Source: Diphasiastrum complanatum | Lineage: Eukaryota; Streptophyta; Lycopodiopsida; Lycopodiales; Lycopodiaceae | Reading direction: 5' to 3' | Length of the DNA stretch: 64,000 nt | NCBI GenBank assembly: GCA_029204225.1 | Contig: CM055096.1 | Location: 6,997,816-7,061,815, forward strand | Shown: in pieces, positions 22,256 to 34,034 of the stretch | Layout of the letters: each line of letters begins with the position of its first letter | How positions within the stretch are numbered: the stretch's first letter is position 1 | Made by a program: the position numbers and the translations under genes | The notes under the pieces: model-generated | Seen by the model: only the letters and a program-made list of their open reading frames with translations | What the model was told of the DNA's origin: nothing | Database searches by the model: none

Positions 22256-22267
22256 TGGTATCAGAGC
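22256..22267 (+). promoter_or_regulatory. Primer-binding site (initiator tRNA-Met)
   Basis: TGGTATCAGAGC sits directly after the LTR terminal CA. It is the standard plant copia primer-binding site, complementary to the 3' end of initiator tRNA-Met. Confidence 0.85.
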
Positions 22268-22980
22268 AGCGATAGTCCTACGTGCCTGATCAGTGGATAC
22301 AGCTTGTCACAGGCTCTGCAACGAAGTGAGAAAGTCCTTCACGGGAGGTGAAAGCTTGGAGAGACAAAACGGCTGGAAGAAATTCTTCTTTGGTGTATTT
22401 TGTAGGGTTGGAGCTCAGAATCATCAGTGGGGAACGAAAGCACAGTCTCGGAGGCATCAGAAAGGCTAGGGCAGCATTAGACAGATTGAAAATCTGTTGA
22501 GTGGGGGAGATTTTTACAATATACTTCCTAGTTATTGTGGAAAGTGATATTTGTGTGAGAGGTTTGCCAAGAAATCTCTCATTTGTCTGTCTGGAGTATC
22601 ACAAATCACACTAGACAGTGTCTAGTACTACCATTCAGAGTTAGAAGGCTTCATACTTTTCACATTACTGATCTCTGTCTTTTGAACGATCACACATTTC
22701 GAAATCTTTGCAAAGAGGAGGCGGAGTAGCCGCCGCGCCGAAGTGGGAAATCTAGAATATTCCCTCTGAAAGTTCTTATATTCCCTCTATTTTTAATCTT
22801 TTTCATACCAATATTGGATCGACGCGCCAGAGGTAGGAAAAGTCTTGAGCAGTCGTACATCCGCGCGTCATTGACATTGAATAGTCTGAGTGAGTCACAT
22901 CAAAATAATCAAACAATCACTTGATCGCTTACGACCCTTGTTATAATTAACGTCTATACCTATATTAGAGAGGTAGCCTG
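22268..22980 (+). mobile_element. Untranslated leader of the truncated LTR element
   Basis: GC-richer than its surroundings, it follows the primer-binding site and contains no Gag frame. A purine tract (GAGTGGGGGAG, near 22,500) resembles a polypurine tract, but no LTR follows it. The right limit is approximate, set where the composition returns to AT-rich. Confidence 0.4.
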
Positions 22981-25900
22981 TGAACATTGTCCACTAGTTT
23001 TGTTGGTTCTATTTGGCAATTTGGAGGCCAAACTTAGATTTCAACTTAGAAATTTATTTGTTTATGTTAGTAAGGCCTAATAATAGTGTTTTTACTATTT
23101 TTAGCAATTAGGTGAAGTGATAAGGTCAAATTTGGCCCTATTTCCATTGTTTGATTGAGATACATTAACTCTAGTCAAGTAAAACTAGATTTTTTTGGTA
23201 AGTATTTGGAAACTACCAATTAGGGCAATATTTGTCAAGCGACCAAATGCATTTTGCTATTATATATAGCAAGACCAACATGGAGAAACTTATTAAATGT
23301 TCTCATTATATTTGGAGAGCTTTTTTCTTCTATTTCTTCTCTCTTGATATTGTTGATTTTAGTGTGTAGAATGCATCTAAACTTGTATGGAATGATTTCA
23401 CACATGTGAGGACTGTTGTATAACTGTTGTAGTATGGACATGGACAATAGCCAATTGGATTTTATCATTCAATGTGTATTTTTCATGATTTTATCTAAAC
23501 TAGCATGCTAAAATGGAGATTTTCTACATTGGTGACGTTGTCTGATGTGCACCCAATTTAGCCAAAGAACATGGATCCATTTATGTCATCATTGGATATG
23601 ATTTTTTCACATAGCCTTCTAACCTAACTATGTGCAAGACCTAATTTTGAGGCTAACAAACTTTGTAAGATACTCAATGATATAAATTATTCATTTGTGT
23701 AACATGCTTTGAAGACGTTATTTATGGACATATCAACAACTTACTGTATAATAAAATTAATTTTAAATAAGCTAGGAGCAAATGAGCTATGAATAACGTG
23801 AACAAAACAACAATCTTCACTATGAGTTCCCTAAAAGTTAATAAACAATATGGCATAGCCAACCATAAATATATCTACTACACATACCAATAACATGCAT
23901 TCAAAAACTATTTATTGACAACTCAACTACTAGTCTAAGATTAACCACACAAAAACAAAAGCCTTGGACAAAAATAAGAAAAAAATTGACTTCGTTGTCA
24001 ACTTGATGTCAACTTTCCTCAAAAAGTTAACAATCTTTGTGAGAGGTTCAACCTCGACTACATATTCTACTCAACCCAACAATGTCCATTAGGAAAATCA
24101 TATACAAACATTCCAATTGCTTGACGATCAAACCTTTCCCTCGTTAGCCAAAGAAAAAAAAGTGGGGATATGATAAGAAAAAAGTTGTCTTCAATGTTAA
24201 GTTTCTTGATTATGACGGATAATTTTTTCGACACTTAATCATCACTCATAAGCAATATGAACCAAAATATGTACCTTGTTGAAAGTTGTACCTCAAGACC
24301 AAAACCCACCAAGGTCATTGTTTTACCATGCATACCCACACTACATTGCTCAAGGTGAAGGCAAGCTAATAGCAACATAGTGATTCCCTTTAGGCATATA
24401 ATTTTTTTTCCCCACAATTGGTGTGATAAAGAAGCCATAACCAAAATGTCAAATTCACTTGCTCAAAAAGCTCACTTCTATGCAACTAAACAAAGGTGAT
24501 TCTTGAAGTGTAATCAATGCTAAGACGATATACCGTAAGTAAGAGATTCCTCTCTAAGATTAGGTGGTTACAAGCATGTTGCTTCTTTCATGCATACTCC
24601 TCATCATGGTTTGTGATGACTTATGTAGGTGAACATACGAACGAGCCTTCTTGTAAAAAGAAAAACATGGCCATTGTGCTATAGTTGGTATGTGTATGTT
24701 CCTCAGCTCGAGTCATTGACTTTATCCATCTTATTATACTTCGATGCTCCCTCAATGGTTTTTTCACCATCCTTGTTAAAGTTCCCAATTTTTTTTTTCT
24801 CATAAACTTAAGTATTCAAATCTCACATCTATCCACAATTACAATGTACAATACTCATGCTACTTTTTGGTCTCCCTCAAATTACAACATTCTTTTCTTT
24901 CATCATCCTTATTCCTCTATCCATAGGTGTTATCGTTTTCTTTTGTATGAAAGATGTGAAAACATTCTTTTTTTTTGAAATTTTAGTGAACTTATTTGTG
25001 AATTGATCTCATATTATGTTACAAACTATGAGCTGAGGATTGACTAAGTTATTATGAACATGCAATCTAGAACATATTTGATAAGTTAATGGGTATGAAC
25101 AAGAAAATCAAAACTTTCTTCAGTACATAAATTGTTTTTTTTGGCTTTAAAAGTAAATATGAAACAATGTTATTCTTTCAACAGGCTTAAAATGCCTATG
25201 ATACATGCCTCAATATTGTGAACGTTTCCATCAAAACTTCAATACTAAATCCCAAAACACCAAAAAACCATTAAAAGCTCCAAAATAATAGCAATTGTAA
25301 GCTTTCAAATTCCATTGCAATTGCATCAAAATCATTAGAAAATAAATATCTTGTTGTCATTTACTAAGAAACCACCTATACTTTGAAGCATCCTCTCATG
25401 GAATACCTATTGATATCCTCAAAATGCATATGAAAAAAAGAGGGCTTGTGAAAACACACTTTATAGAATGCATCCCAATTTTTTTGATGCAATAGTTATT
25501 AAATTGATGGCTATGTAGGTGCAACCTTCTTTGTTTTATAGATATAAGATAATTTTTGGAAGTGTTCATACTCTAGATATTTAGCCTATTGCAAATTTTG
25601 AATATTTCACATCTATATCTAAAATATGCCTATAAAACAAGCTCGCTAGACAATTTGTTCATACAAATGAAACTATATGTTACATGTGTGCACAACTTTG
25701 TGCATATCTAGATAGCTAGACTTTGTATTAGATTTGGCAAGTAGAATTGCCAATCTTATTTTGACATTTTACCTTTCTAAAAAATTGCACCATTACTAGG
25801 TCCCTACTACCAATAACATCATAACACATGCCTAATGTAACAATCAAAGGTAGAATACAAGAAAATATAAAATCCTTGAATGTTTTTAATGGTATAGTAG

Positions 25901-26039
25901 CATCTAAGACAATGTCATATTTTGACGTGCAAATTTAGAATTTCATAAAAATCTAAACCTTCCCTTTTATTTTACAATAAACCTTTCAAAAGTCATACAA
26001 AACCTTGAATTGGTGATCTATGCATACATGATCATTTAC
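22981..26039. other. No recognisable gene
   Basis: About 3 kb of AT-rich DNA. No open frame with known motifs, LTR or array was seen. Short frames on both strands (e.g. 24,235-24,444 minus, 24,685-24,978 plus) appear to be chance. Confidence 0.5.
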
Positions 26040-26843
26040 TTAAGCATGGGACTCCATTGTCCCAACAGATAGTAGATTGTTAGCTAAGCCAGGTACATAT
26101 TGCACATTGCTTATATGCTTTATCTTCCCGTTGGCTAACTTCACTGGTACCACTCCAACTCCTTTAACAGATAGTAATTTGTCATCAACTTGTCCAACTT
26201 CATCACCGTTGTCAGTTTTCTTGAGTTCTGAAAACCACTCTTTCCTTGAAGTCATGTGCTTGGATGCACCACTATCAATGTCCCAGGTATCCTTGACTTC
26301 ATCACTTGTCATTAATGCTGTAATGAACAATTTTGAACTCTCACCTGTGTCATCTTCATATTGATCATCATTGTATTGATGTTGATGAATATAATTGTCT
26401 TCATAATAATAGTCATCAAATTGATGTTGATCAGCATAATTTCCCGCTTGCCATTTGTCTTTTCTTTGTTCCATCTCCTTCTGTTTCTTGAAGCATTCAC
26501 GCTCCCAGTGACCAGGTTTGTTGCAGTACCTACAATTTCCAAGTTTATTTTCTCTTGAATAGCCGCGTCCTTGACCTCGGTCTTGATTCCAATTACCTCC
26601 ATTCGGACTATCATTGACTTGCTCATGAAATTGTTGAAATGATCCTCGGCTTGAGTTTCCTCCTCTCGATTGATACTTTCCATGGCCAAATCTTCCACCT
26701 CGTCCTCTAACTACAAGAGCTTGATCATAGCTCCTGTTACGATGATTCAAGTTCTCTTGACGTTGCTCTTCTTGCAAAAGCAATCCACCTAGTTCTTCAT
26801 AGCTTGGAAGATTTTCTCTTGTGGCTATACTCGTCACAAACAT
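26040..26843 (-). pseudogene. Ty1/copia gag C-terminus and protease fragment
   Basis: A 267-codon open frame. The Gag C-terminal part (SYEELGGLLLQEEQRQE) is followed by an Arg/Gly-rich stretch, the zinc knuckle CRYCNKPGHWERECF (CX2CX4HX4C), an acidic Tyr/Gln-rich segment, and protease with WDIDSGASKHMTS (catalytic Asp present) and YVPGLANNLLSV. Gag upstream of 26,843 and pol after 26,040 are missing. It is open but isolated, with no LTR beside it, so it is taken as a relic. Confidence 0.85.
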
Positions 26844-27245
26844 ACGGTTGTAATGCTTTTAAGAGGCTCTCTAAGGCCATGAAGAGATTTCAATGTTTAT
26901 AAGGTTACCTCACTATAAGTGTACAGAGTCAAGCACTAACATAGAGCCTTTAGTGATTAAGTGATCTTTTGATTTTTTAATGATTAAGGCATGTATTTGA
27001 ATGAATGGTTGAAGCTTAAAACAACCTCTAGGAGGTGAGTATAAGATTATGAGATTTATGTAGTAGTAGTTGAATTTTCAACAAACATTTTGACTTGCTT
27101 TTTACATATCATGCTAAAATATATGGGATCAGAAGGTTTGTGTTTATGTTTAGATAATTATTTGGTAAATAGCAAGCAATAAAGTGTTCATAAATAGCCT
27201 CCCTAAGTCCATGTAAAGAGGTTATAAAAAATCAATAATATTAGT
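26844..27245. other. No recognisable gene
   Basis: AT-rich sequence between two copia fragments of opposite orientation. Nothing is assigned. Confidence 0.45.
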
Positions 27246-27249
27246 ATCC

Positions 27250-28620
27250 CTTTGAATGTAGCATCCTCAAAAGTTTTGTGTCTCAATGATGTTCTCTATG
27301 TGCCAAAACTAACAAAGAATCTCCTTAGTGTTGGTCAATTGTTTGATGATGGCTTAGATGTCAAGTTAGCAATAGCAAGTCAAGAGACTCTTGGTGGATT
27401 GATAGTGGGGCTAGCTCGCACATGTCTTGGGAAAATAATTTTTTCTCAACCTTACACTCATTCAATAATGCTAAAAAGTTTGTCTTTACAGTAAATGACG
27501 AAGAGTGTAGGATAGATGGTGCTGGTACCATCTCCTTGTGTCTAGAATCCTCAAAATGTATGGATCTATAAAAAGTTCTTTATGTACCATCAATCACCAA
27601 GAATATGCTAAGTGTTGGTCAACTCTTGGAAAGTGGTTTGGATGTCCACTTTGAGCATGGTGTTTGTTCCGTTTTTAAGAATAATATTTGCATTGCAAAG
27701 GGATTCAAACATGGAATAATGTTTAAGTTGGAAGCTAGTGTTGCTTTTGAGAGTGTGGGCTTGGCAAAGGAGGAGATCACTCAAGAGGAGATCTTGGAAA
27801 AGTGTGATCTTGCTTGCATTGAGGAGGAGCATCAAAAGGAGGGAGATCTTGAGGATCGGCCTCAAAGCATGAGAGTTCCAAGGGAGTCCTCAATGACAAT
27901 GGCCGAGTCATCAAATTGCATGCAAATTGTCCATTCAAGTGTGCATCTTGCAAGGATGGTGAGCATTGGAGAGTCTACTATCTTTGAAGACTTTTTGGAT
28001 AGTAGTAGTAGACATGGAGTAACTTGTTGCTTGTCTTTAAGATCTATGATCTTTAGTACTTTGTATGATAAGACAATGAAAATGGATGCTTTCAAATCTC
28101 CATCTGTTGTTGATAAAGCAAGTTCATTGTATACATTTCTGTAATAGTTTGAATAGTGTCATAAAAGATGAAACATCATCTGTATTCGAAATTTTTGGGT
28201 CCACATGCTTTGAGCATGATCATTCCAATGTAAGGACCAAATATTATCGTATTTCAATGATAGGAATAATGGTAGTGTTTTGCTCTTCAAGTAGATATTG
28301 TAGAATCTACTTGTTTTCCACCAAAGAATTTGTCAATGGTGGAAATGTGATCTTTCAAGAGTGGAAGATTTGTAAAATTGAAGAAGCACCTTTGGATCAA
28401 CACCTTATTCAATTCATTGATGGTTTGGAGTCAAGTCAAGTGGAGGAGCAAGCTCAAGACCCAAGGACTCCAAGAGTCAAGTCAAGTGGAGGAGCAAGCT
28501 CAAGACCCAAGGACTCCAAGAAGAACCATGAGTATCAAGATGGAGCCATCAAGGCTCAATCATATGGCCTCAAACGAGTACCATGACTATGGTATGAATG
28601 CATCAACAATCTTGTGAGGA
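27250..28620 (+). pseudogene. Copia protease, unassigned linker and integrase C-terminal fragment
   Basis: A partial protease tail (VLYVPKLTKNLLSVGQLFDD) at 27,250-27,370 precedes a second, more complete protease (DSWWIDSGASSHM near 27,400, then VLYVPSITKNMLSVGQLLES). A 179-codon open frame (27,605-28,144) continues with an acidic linker of unknown function. A second frame (28,086-28,586) gives SVFEIFGSTCFEH ... FVNGGNVIFQE, the integrase C-terminal region. The integrase core is absent, as in the element at 30,512. A 46-bp tandem duplication shifts the frame near the end. Confidence 0.7.
28431..28522 (+). repeat. 46-bp tandem duplication
   Basis: The unit beginning TCAAGTCAAGTGGAGGAGCA occurs twice back to back (28,431 and 28,477), almost unchanged. 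Because 46 is not a multiple of three, the second copy is read in a different frame, which explains the overlapping open frames here. Confidence 0.9.
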
Positions 28621-28759
28621 CTACTTTAGATCCCCATTTGTATGCATTACAAATGGGGATAACAGTTGCTTTTAGTAGTACTTTATGTTGATATTATTAT
28701 CACAAAGAAATGTTCAAGATCTTGTAAATACCATCAAAACTAATTTATGCAAATTGTTT

Positions 28760-29640
28760 GAGATGAAGGATCTACATTTTATGCACTGCTATCAAGGGTT
28801 GAAGTATGCCAAATTATACATAATATCAAGCTTTCTTTAAGTAAATATATTTATGAAACTCTGAAGAGATTTGATATGTGTAATTGCAAGCCATTAACTA
28901 TAACTATTGAGGTAAATAAGAGGCTATCATGCATTGATGATAGTGGTCCACTTGATGTCACTTTGTCTCATCACCTAATTGGAAGCCTCATTTATCTTGC
29001 CACAACACCATACCAGACATTTGTTATGCTATGAGTCTGGTTAATCATTTTATGATAGCATCCATGTTGGATCATTGGAAAGCAACCAAAAGAATGTTTA
29101 GACATGTGAAGGGAGCACCTAATTTTGGTCATGTTTAGACATGACCAAAAGAATGTTTAGACATGTGAATGGAGCACCTAATTTTGGTCTAGTTTATTTG
29201 GAACAGTATGACTTGCCTAAGCTGTAGGTTTATGTTGATGCCAATTAAGCTAGTAGCATTGATGATAAGAGACCAACCACATGTTACACTTTTGGCATTG
29301 GTCACGATTGTTTCTCTTGGTCAAGTAAGAAACATGATATTCTATATCTTTCTACAACATAAGCTAAATATAAAGCATTGAGTTCAACAATCTAGGAAGT
29401 AGTATGGCTACGACAACTACTCAACGACATTGGTATGAGACAAATGCAAAGTATAACCGTCTTTATTGATAGCCAAAGCAACATACAACTAGGAAAAAAT
29501 CCAATATTTCATGCGAGAAATAAAAGATCGAAGTAAAGTATCATTTACTACACAAAAAATATACTCAAAGGATGTGGATGTGACTTATTGTAGCACAACA
29601 ATACACCTAGCTAATATATCTACCAAATCACCAAATCACT
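28760..29640 (+). pseudogene. Copia RT end and RNase H, decayed
   Basis: Pieces of the RT end (LSHHLIGSLIYLATTPYQT) are followed by RNase H: YVDAN, DDKRPTTCYTFGIGHDCFSW, SSKKHDILYLSTT, VVWLRQLLNDIGM, VFIDSQSNIQLGKNPIFHA. Many stops interrupt it. It is probably the distal part of the plus-strand copia sequence that begins at 27,250. Confidence 0.7.
29085..29200 (+). repeat. 58-bp tandem duplication
   Basis: The unit starting ACCAAAAGAATGTTTAGACA is repeated at 29,143 with about one change over the shared part. It lies inside the copia RT/RNase H relic. Confidence 0.8.
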
Positions 29641-30051
29641 AAGAACTGATTACTTTGAGTTTATGAGCTAAAACTGGCACATAAGCTATCATTTGAAACT
29701 TAAGAAGAGGTAAACTTTTGAGAAAAATAATTACTTTTTACTTTTCTAATGACGTTTTGACTTAATATAGTTTCAAATTAGGTTGAACATTGATATGCTA
29801 GCATGGAGGTATGTTCCATAAGTGCTTTGTTAGATGGTTTGTAAACATTAACCATTAAAAGAGAGAGTAAAAAATATATGCTTTATTTCTACACAACAAT
29901 ATTATCTTTGTTATATTTGCTACAAATTCAATCTCAATTATTCTGATGATTTTAGAGTTAGAATTGAGTAAAATTGAGCATGGCAATTGTCGCAATGGTT
30001 TTGTTCAAATTTGATAGGTGTAGTCATACATTGAAGAAGGATCTTTCCATG

Positions 30052-30131
30052 TCTACACACACACGCACAGGCATGCACACACACGCATGTACCCGCACAC
30101 ACACGCATGTACACACACACACACACACACA
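30052..30131. repeat. (CA)n-rich microsatellite
   Basis: CA/CG-rich stretch with interruptions (GCATGTAC, GGCATG) and a pure CA run near 30,111-30,131. Confidence 0.9.
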
Positions 30132-30511
30132 TTAGCCAGTAAGCAATTTATAGGCAAATTGTGCATTATGTACTTAGCTTCTTAAAGCTTATTTTGTGAT
30201 CATAGTTCTTGACATTCAAATTCAATTATGCTATTACATTACAAGCTTGCATCTAATTGTTTTCACAATTTTTTTTAGCATTGTTATTACAATGATGTAT
30301 CCTTACTAATCCAGTTGTGGTCTATTTATGTACAAAAATCTTTACACTTTATCTTCAGTAGTCAATCAATTATCGTTTGTCAAAATTATTTGCAACCTTG
30401 CTTTTCTAAATTGTCTTAAGTACAAAATTTCCTACACTTTAGATTCTTAATTCTTAGAATTTGTTTGTCATATAGTGCTTTCATGGTATCTTGATGTATC
30501 AATGAATATTA

Positions 30512-31338
30512 TGTTGAATTTCACACGTGTGGATTGTCCACAACATGTACTTGTGATCTCCTAAGGTGTGTATATGCACCAAGATCAAGACTAGATTGAG
30601 ATTCAAGATCTATCTTTGATTCTATGGCAAAAACAGACTACTACATACATTCAATCACTCCCAACTCTCACTCACACGTGTGGGAAGTGTTCCAAAAGTA
30701 TTCTAAGTAAAAACAAGCTGCTCTCCTCAGGTAGAGAGAGAAAAACCATCATGAGCTCTCAGATAGAGAGAGAAAGCTAGAAATTCAATGACACTCAAAA
30801 TCCACTCAATCTCAAAATCAATTAGATTCAAAATGAGGAGTACAATGATACTAGTAGATTCATGAGCTACCACTCTGCTTAACTATGATTGGATCACACT
30901 TTGCCACCTCTTAATCCTATTGGACCATTGATCCATGCACCTCTTAATTCTATTGGACTATATTCAAGCACACCTCAAATTCCTATTGGACCACACATGG
31001 TTCCACCTCTAAATCCTATTGGACCTCTTAAACTTCATCAAACAAAAGCATTACACTTGTTTACACTCTAATTGGCACAAGTTTGGCCTCCTACTCTATT
31101 TTGGCTCAATAGTGGCATTACAAGTGGAAATGGATAATTTGCCATCTATGCCATATTTGACCCTATCAACATCCTACACCTAAATGCTTGACTATGAAAT
31201 TCTATGAGACTCCTATATCAAACATTTTTATTTACTTTACAATTCTCCACACGTGGGAACATCCTCCACACATGTGAGATTCACTTACAAACTTCTATCA
31301 TAAAAAATACCAAGCTAGATTTTTGCCAATTTCTCACA
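30512..31338 (-). repeat. 3' LTR of the RT-less copia element
   Basis: In element orientation it starts TGTGAGAAATTGGC and ends AATTTCAACA... mirrored as TGTTGAATTTC on the plus strand. It carries several CACACGTGTG/CACATGTG palindromes (30,522, 30,673, 31,247, 31,267). GTAGAGAGAGAAA motifs occur near 30,732 and 30,763. It matches the LTR at 34,791 nearly base for base. Confidence 0.92.
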
Positions 31339-31352
31339 CTCCTCCTCAAAAA
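31339..31352 (-). promoter_or_regulatory. Polypurine tract
   Basis: On the minus strand a GAGGAGGAG run directly precedes the TGTGAGAAATT start of the 3' LTR. That is the expected place for the plus-strand priming site. Confidence 0.7.
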
Positions 31353-31790
31353 ATAGCTTGGAAAGGTACTAGATCACTTAAGAAGTTTGTAAATCTTTTT
31401 GAGTGGATCCTTTGGTATGCATAAGAAGTGAAGATCGGCCAAGGGATCCATCATAGCAGCACCCTCACCATATCCATGATAAGATCTCTTTGGTAGAGAT
31501 CTCTTGCCAATGCCTTTGAAGAGTGCTCCACCAATATGCCACTATGATCATGGGCTTCCTCCATGCTTGATGATGATCTTTGCTTTGAAAGTTCCACTTG
31601 CATGATGGATGCACCATAAATAGAGAAATCTGAGGCTTCCAAGCCTCATAAGGATCATGGAGATCAAGATCATAAGATGTGAAACAATGATGATTATCAA
31701 GATTATGCTTTCTAGCTTGACTAGTCCACATACAATGAACTATATCCATGATGGACCTAATCTTGATATCAAAGACTATCTTGATCTTTT

Positions 31791-34034
31791 TTAGGCTACT
31801 CTCTCAAGGATGTAAGTGTCCACTTTGGATGCTTCACTTAATCTCAAGAGGAGTTTACAATTTGCCTCAAAACATGTGAAAACATCATTTTCAAAAAAAT
31901 GAGTACCAAGCTCAATCTTGTTCTTACTAGAACCAAGAGCATAATTTTGACAATGTAATATCTTGCTTTCAAAAAGTATTGGAAACACATCTAAGTCAAT
32001 AATGACAAGAAACATGTCCGTACCATAAGCATCATACAAAACTAGTATAGCTTTTCTTGAACTTTGAGATCCAAAAAATTCAATGAAGCAAGATAGCATT
32101 TCAAGCAAAGGAAGAGAAGCATATATGAATGTGTTGTAGTAGATACAACATGAAAGATGCCCCTCTTTGCCATGTAAGGTGAGCCATAAAGACTCGGCCA
32201 TGCATCTTGAAGATCTTCTTGAAATCATATAAAAAAGAAACTCCTCCTCACACATTGGCTCCATCATAACTTGAATACCTTCAAAAAAGATAACTTGTGA
32301 TGCTTCTTGAGAAGCCTTGATCTCGGCCACTTCCAAGATTGAATCTTCATGCAATGTGACATCTCTATTCACAATCACTTTTGAAATAGAGAGTGGAAAG
32401 ACACTAAAGGCCTCCTTGATGGATGAGTATCCAATCATGATCCATGAGCTTGGATCGTCCTTCCTTCTTGTTTCCAAGGGAATATGTGCAAAGCAAGCAC
32501 TACCAAGTTCACTAAGGTGATCAACCTTAGGCTTCATCTTGAATAAAACTTCATATGGTACTATTCCTTCAAGAGCTCCAATACTCCTCAAAGCTTTGAT
32601 CTTCAATGAGAATTTCTTCTCAACATATGCTTTGAATAATAAGGAATAATCATACACCATAATACTTGAAGAGAGAAGATATGTGCATCTTGTGTGATCA
32701 TCCTCCTTTGAAATATTGGACATATAAGAAACATCAAGAGATTTTGCACTCTCACTTGGATCCAATTCGTAGATGCCTTCAAATCTTGATCCATATGCAA
32801 GGATCTCACCATCCTTCTTGATCACACAATTGTCAATATTGAAATTGACATCAAATCCACTATCAAGAAGTTGGCCAACACTTAAGATGTTCTTTGTAAG
32901 CTTTGGGACAAAAAGAACATTGTTGAGAAAGAGATCTTTGGAAGATGCAAGCTTCAAGGGAATAATCCCTACTCCTTCAATATTGCACTCATGCTTAGTT
33001 GCAATGTATATGGTCTTCTTGACTCCATCATAAGGCATACTAGATGAAAAAGAGTGCTTGGAGCCACACATATGTGAAGATGCTCCGCTATCAATATACC
33101 ATGAGTCATCCTTGTTGAAGGTGGGAGAGGAGAAGCTTGATGCCATAAGAGAGCCTTCTCCATCACTTGCAATATAGTCTTCTTTCTCATTGGTGATGTT
33201 GGCTTGATTGAGTTGATTCTTCTTCTTGAAGCAATTGGTGGCATAATGGCCTTTCTTGCCACAATAAAAGCACTTGATCTTCTTCTTCTTGAGATTTGAA
33301 TTAGAAGCATGAGAGGTATCCTCCTCCTCTCCATCTTGGTCTTTATCTTTGTCATTAGAGAAGTGATGTTGTTGTTTCTTACTCCTCTCTTTGTGCTTGG
33401 CAAATAGAACTTTGCCATCATCATGATTGAGTGATAGCTTGTCCATCCTCAAGAGTTTGTACTCTTGTCTTGATTCTTCAGAAATAAGCACACTTTGAAG
33501 GGCCTCCAAACTTGGTAGCTCCTCCTTAATGGCATAGGATTGGACAAGGTTGTCATATTCATCTCTCAAGCCATTGAGAATGACTTGGACTAGCTCACTT
33601 TGATTGATTGAGTCACCAATACATGCAAGCTCCCTATGAATATCCTTGACTCTCAAAACATAATTAGATGCACTCTCATCACTCTTTTGACTACTTTGCA
33701 AGATTTTATTTCTAAGAGTGAGGAGCCTAGAGGTGTTCTTAGCCTCATAGATGGACTTGAGACAATCCCAAGCTTCCTTGGATGTAGAACAATCACCAAT
33801 CTCCCTCAATATCTCATTAGAGACATTCATCTTAATGTAGTGGAGAGCCATCCTAGCTCTCTTCTTGTATTTTTGTACTTCTTGAAGGACTTGAGGCTCC
33901 TCCTCAATCCCAAGTACAATTTCCATCACATCTTGGAGTATCAAGATGGACTCCATCCTCAACTTCCATATTGAATAATTGGAAGTAGACAATCTCTCAC
34001 TTGGTTGCAACAAGTATGAACTCATTGAAGTCAT
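31791..34034 (-). CDS. Gag-protease polyprotein with integrase stump and novel C-terminus (747 aa)
   Basis: One open frame from ATG at 34,034, near the primer-binding site. Residues 1-210: copia Gag (STSNYSIWKLRMESILI, ALHYIKMNVSNEI, LVQVILNGLRDEYDNLVQSY). About 255-270: zinc knuckle CFYCGKKGHYATNCF. About 310: protease DSWYIDSGASSHMCG with catalytic Asp present, then FVPKLTKNILSVGQLLDSGF. About 470-560: integrase scraps (FKAYVEKKFSLKIKALRS joined to GIVPYEVLFKMKPKVDHLSE, then VIVNRDVTLHEDSI). The integrase zinc finger and all catalytic acids are missing. About 560-747: no known retroelement domain, ending CKLLLRLSEASKVDTYI. No RT or RNase H motif. The frame is intact although the enzymes are gone; translation and packaging in trans are inference. 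Confidence 0.85.
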   Translation of the reverse strand: MTSMSSYLLQPSERLSTSNYSIWKLRMESILILQDVMEIVLGIEEEPQVLQEVQKYKKRARMALHYIKMNVSNEILREIGDCSTSKEAWDCLKSIYEAKNTSRLLTLRNKILQSSQKSDESASNYVLRVKDIHRELACIGDSINQSELVQVILNGLRDEYDNLVQSYAIKEELPSLEALQSVLISEESRQEYKLLRMDKLSLNHDDGKVLFAKHKERSKKQQHHFSNDKDKDQDGEEEDTSHASNSNLKKKKIKCFYCGKKGHYATNCFKKKNQLNQANITNEKEDYIASDGEGSLMASSFSSPTFNKDDSWYIDSGASSHMCGSKHSFSSSMPYDGVKKTIYIATKHECNIEGVGIIPLKLASSKDLFLNNVLFVPKLTKNILSVGQLLDSGFDVNFNIDNCVIKKDGEILAYGSRFEGIYELDPSESAKSLDVSYMSNISKEDDHTRCTYLLSSSIMVYDYSLLFKAYVEKKFSLKIKALRSIGALEGIVPYEVLFKMKPKVDHLSELGSACFAHIPLETRRKDDPSSWIMIGYSSIKEAFSVFPLSISKVIVNRDVTLHEDSILEVAEIKASQEASQVIFFEGIQVMMEPMCEEEFLFYMISRRSSRCMAESLWLTLHGKEGHLSCCIYYNTFIYASLPLLEMLSCFIEFFGSQSSRKAILVLYDAYGTDMFLVIIDLDVFPILFESKILHCQNYALGSSKNKIELGTHFFENDVFTCFEANCKLLLRLSEASKVDTYILERVA

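Noticed and set aside
22268-22520. TRIM element (short LTR, primer-binding site, short interior, purine tract)
   Set aside because: The 5' LTR, primer-binding site and a purine tract are present, but no second LTR follows the tract.
26040-26843. Intact host zinc-knuckle protein gene
   Set aside because: The frame is open, but the order Gag tail, CCHC, DSGA protease is that of copia, and both ends stop abruptly within the domains.
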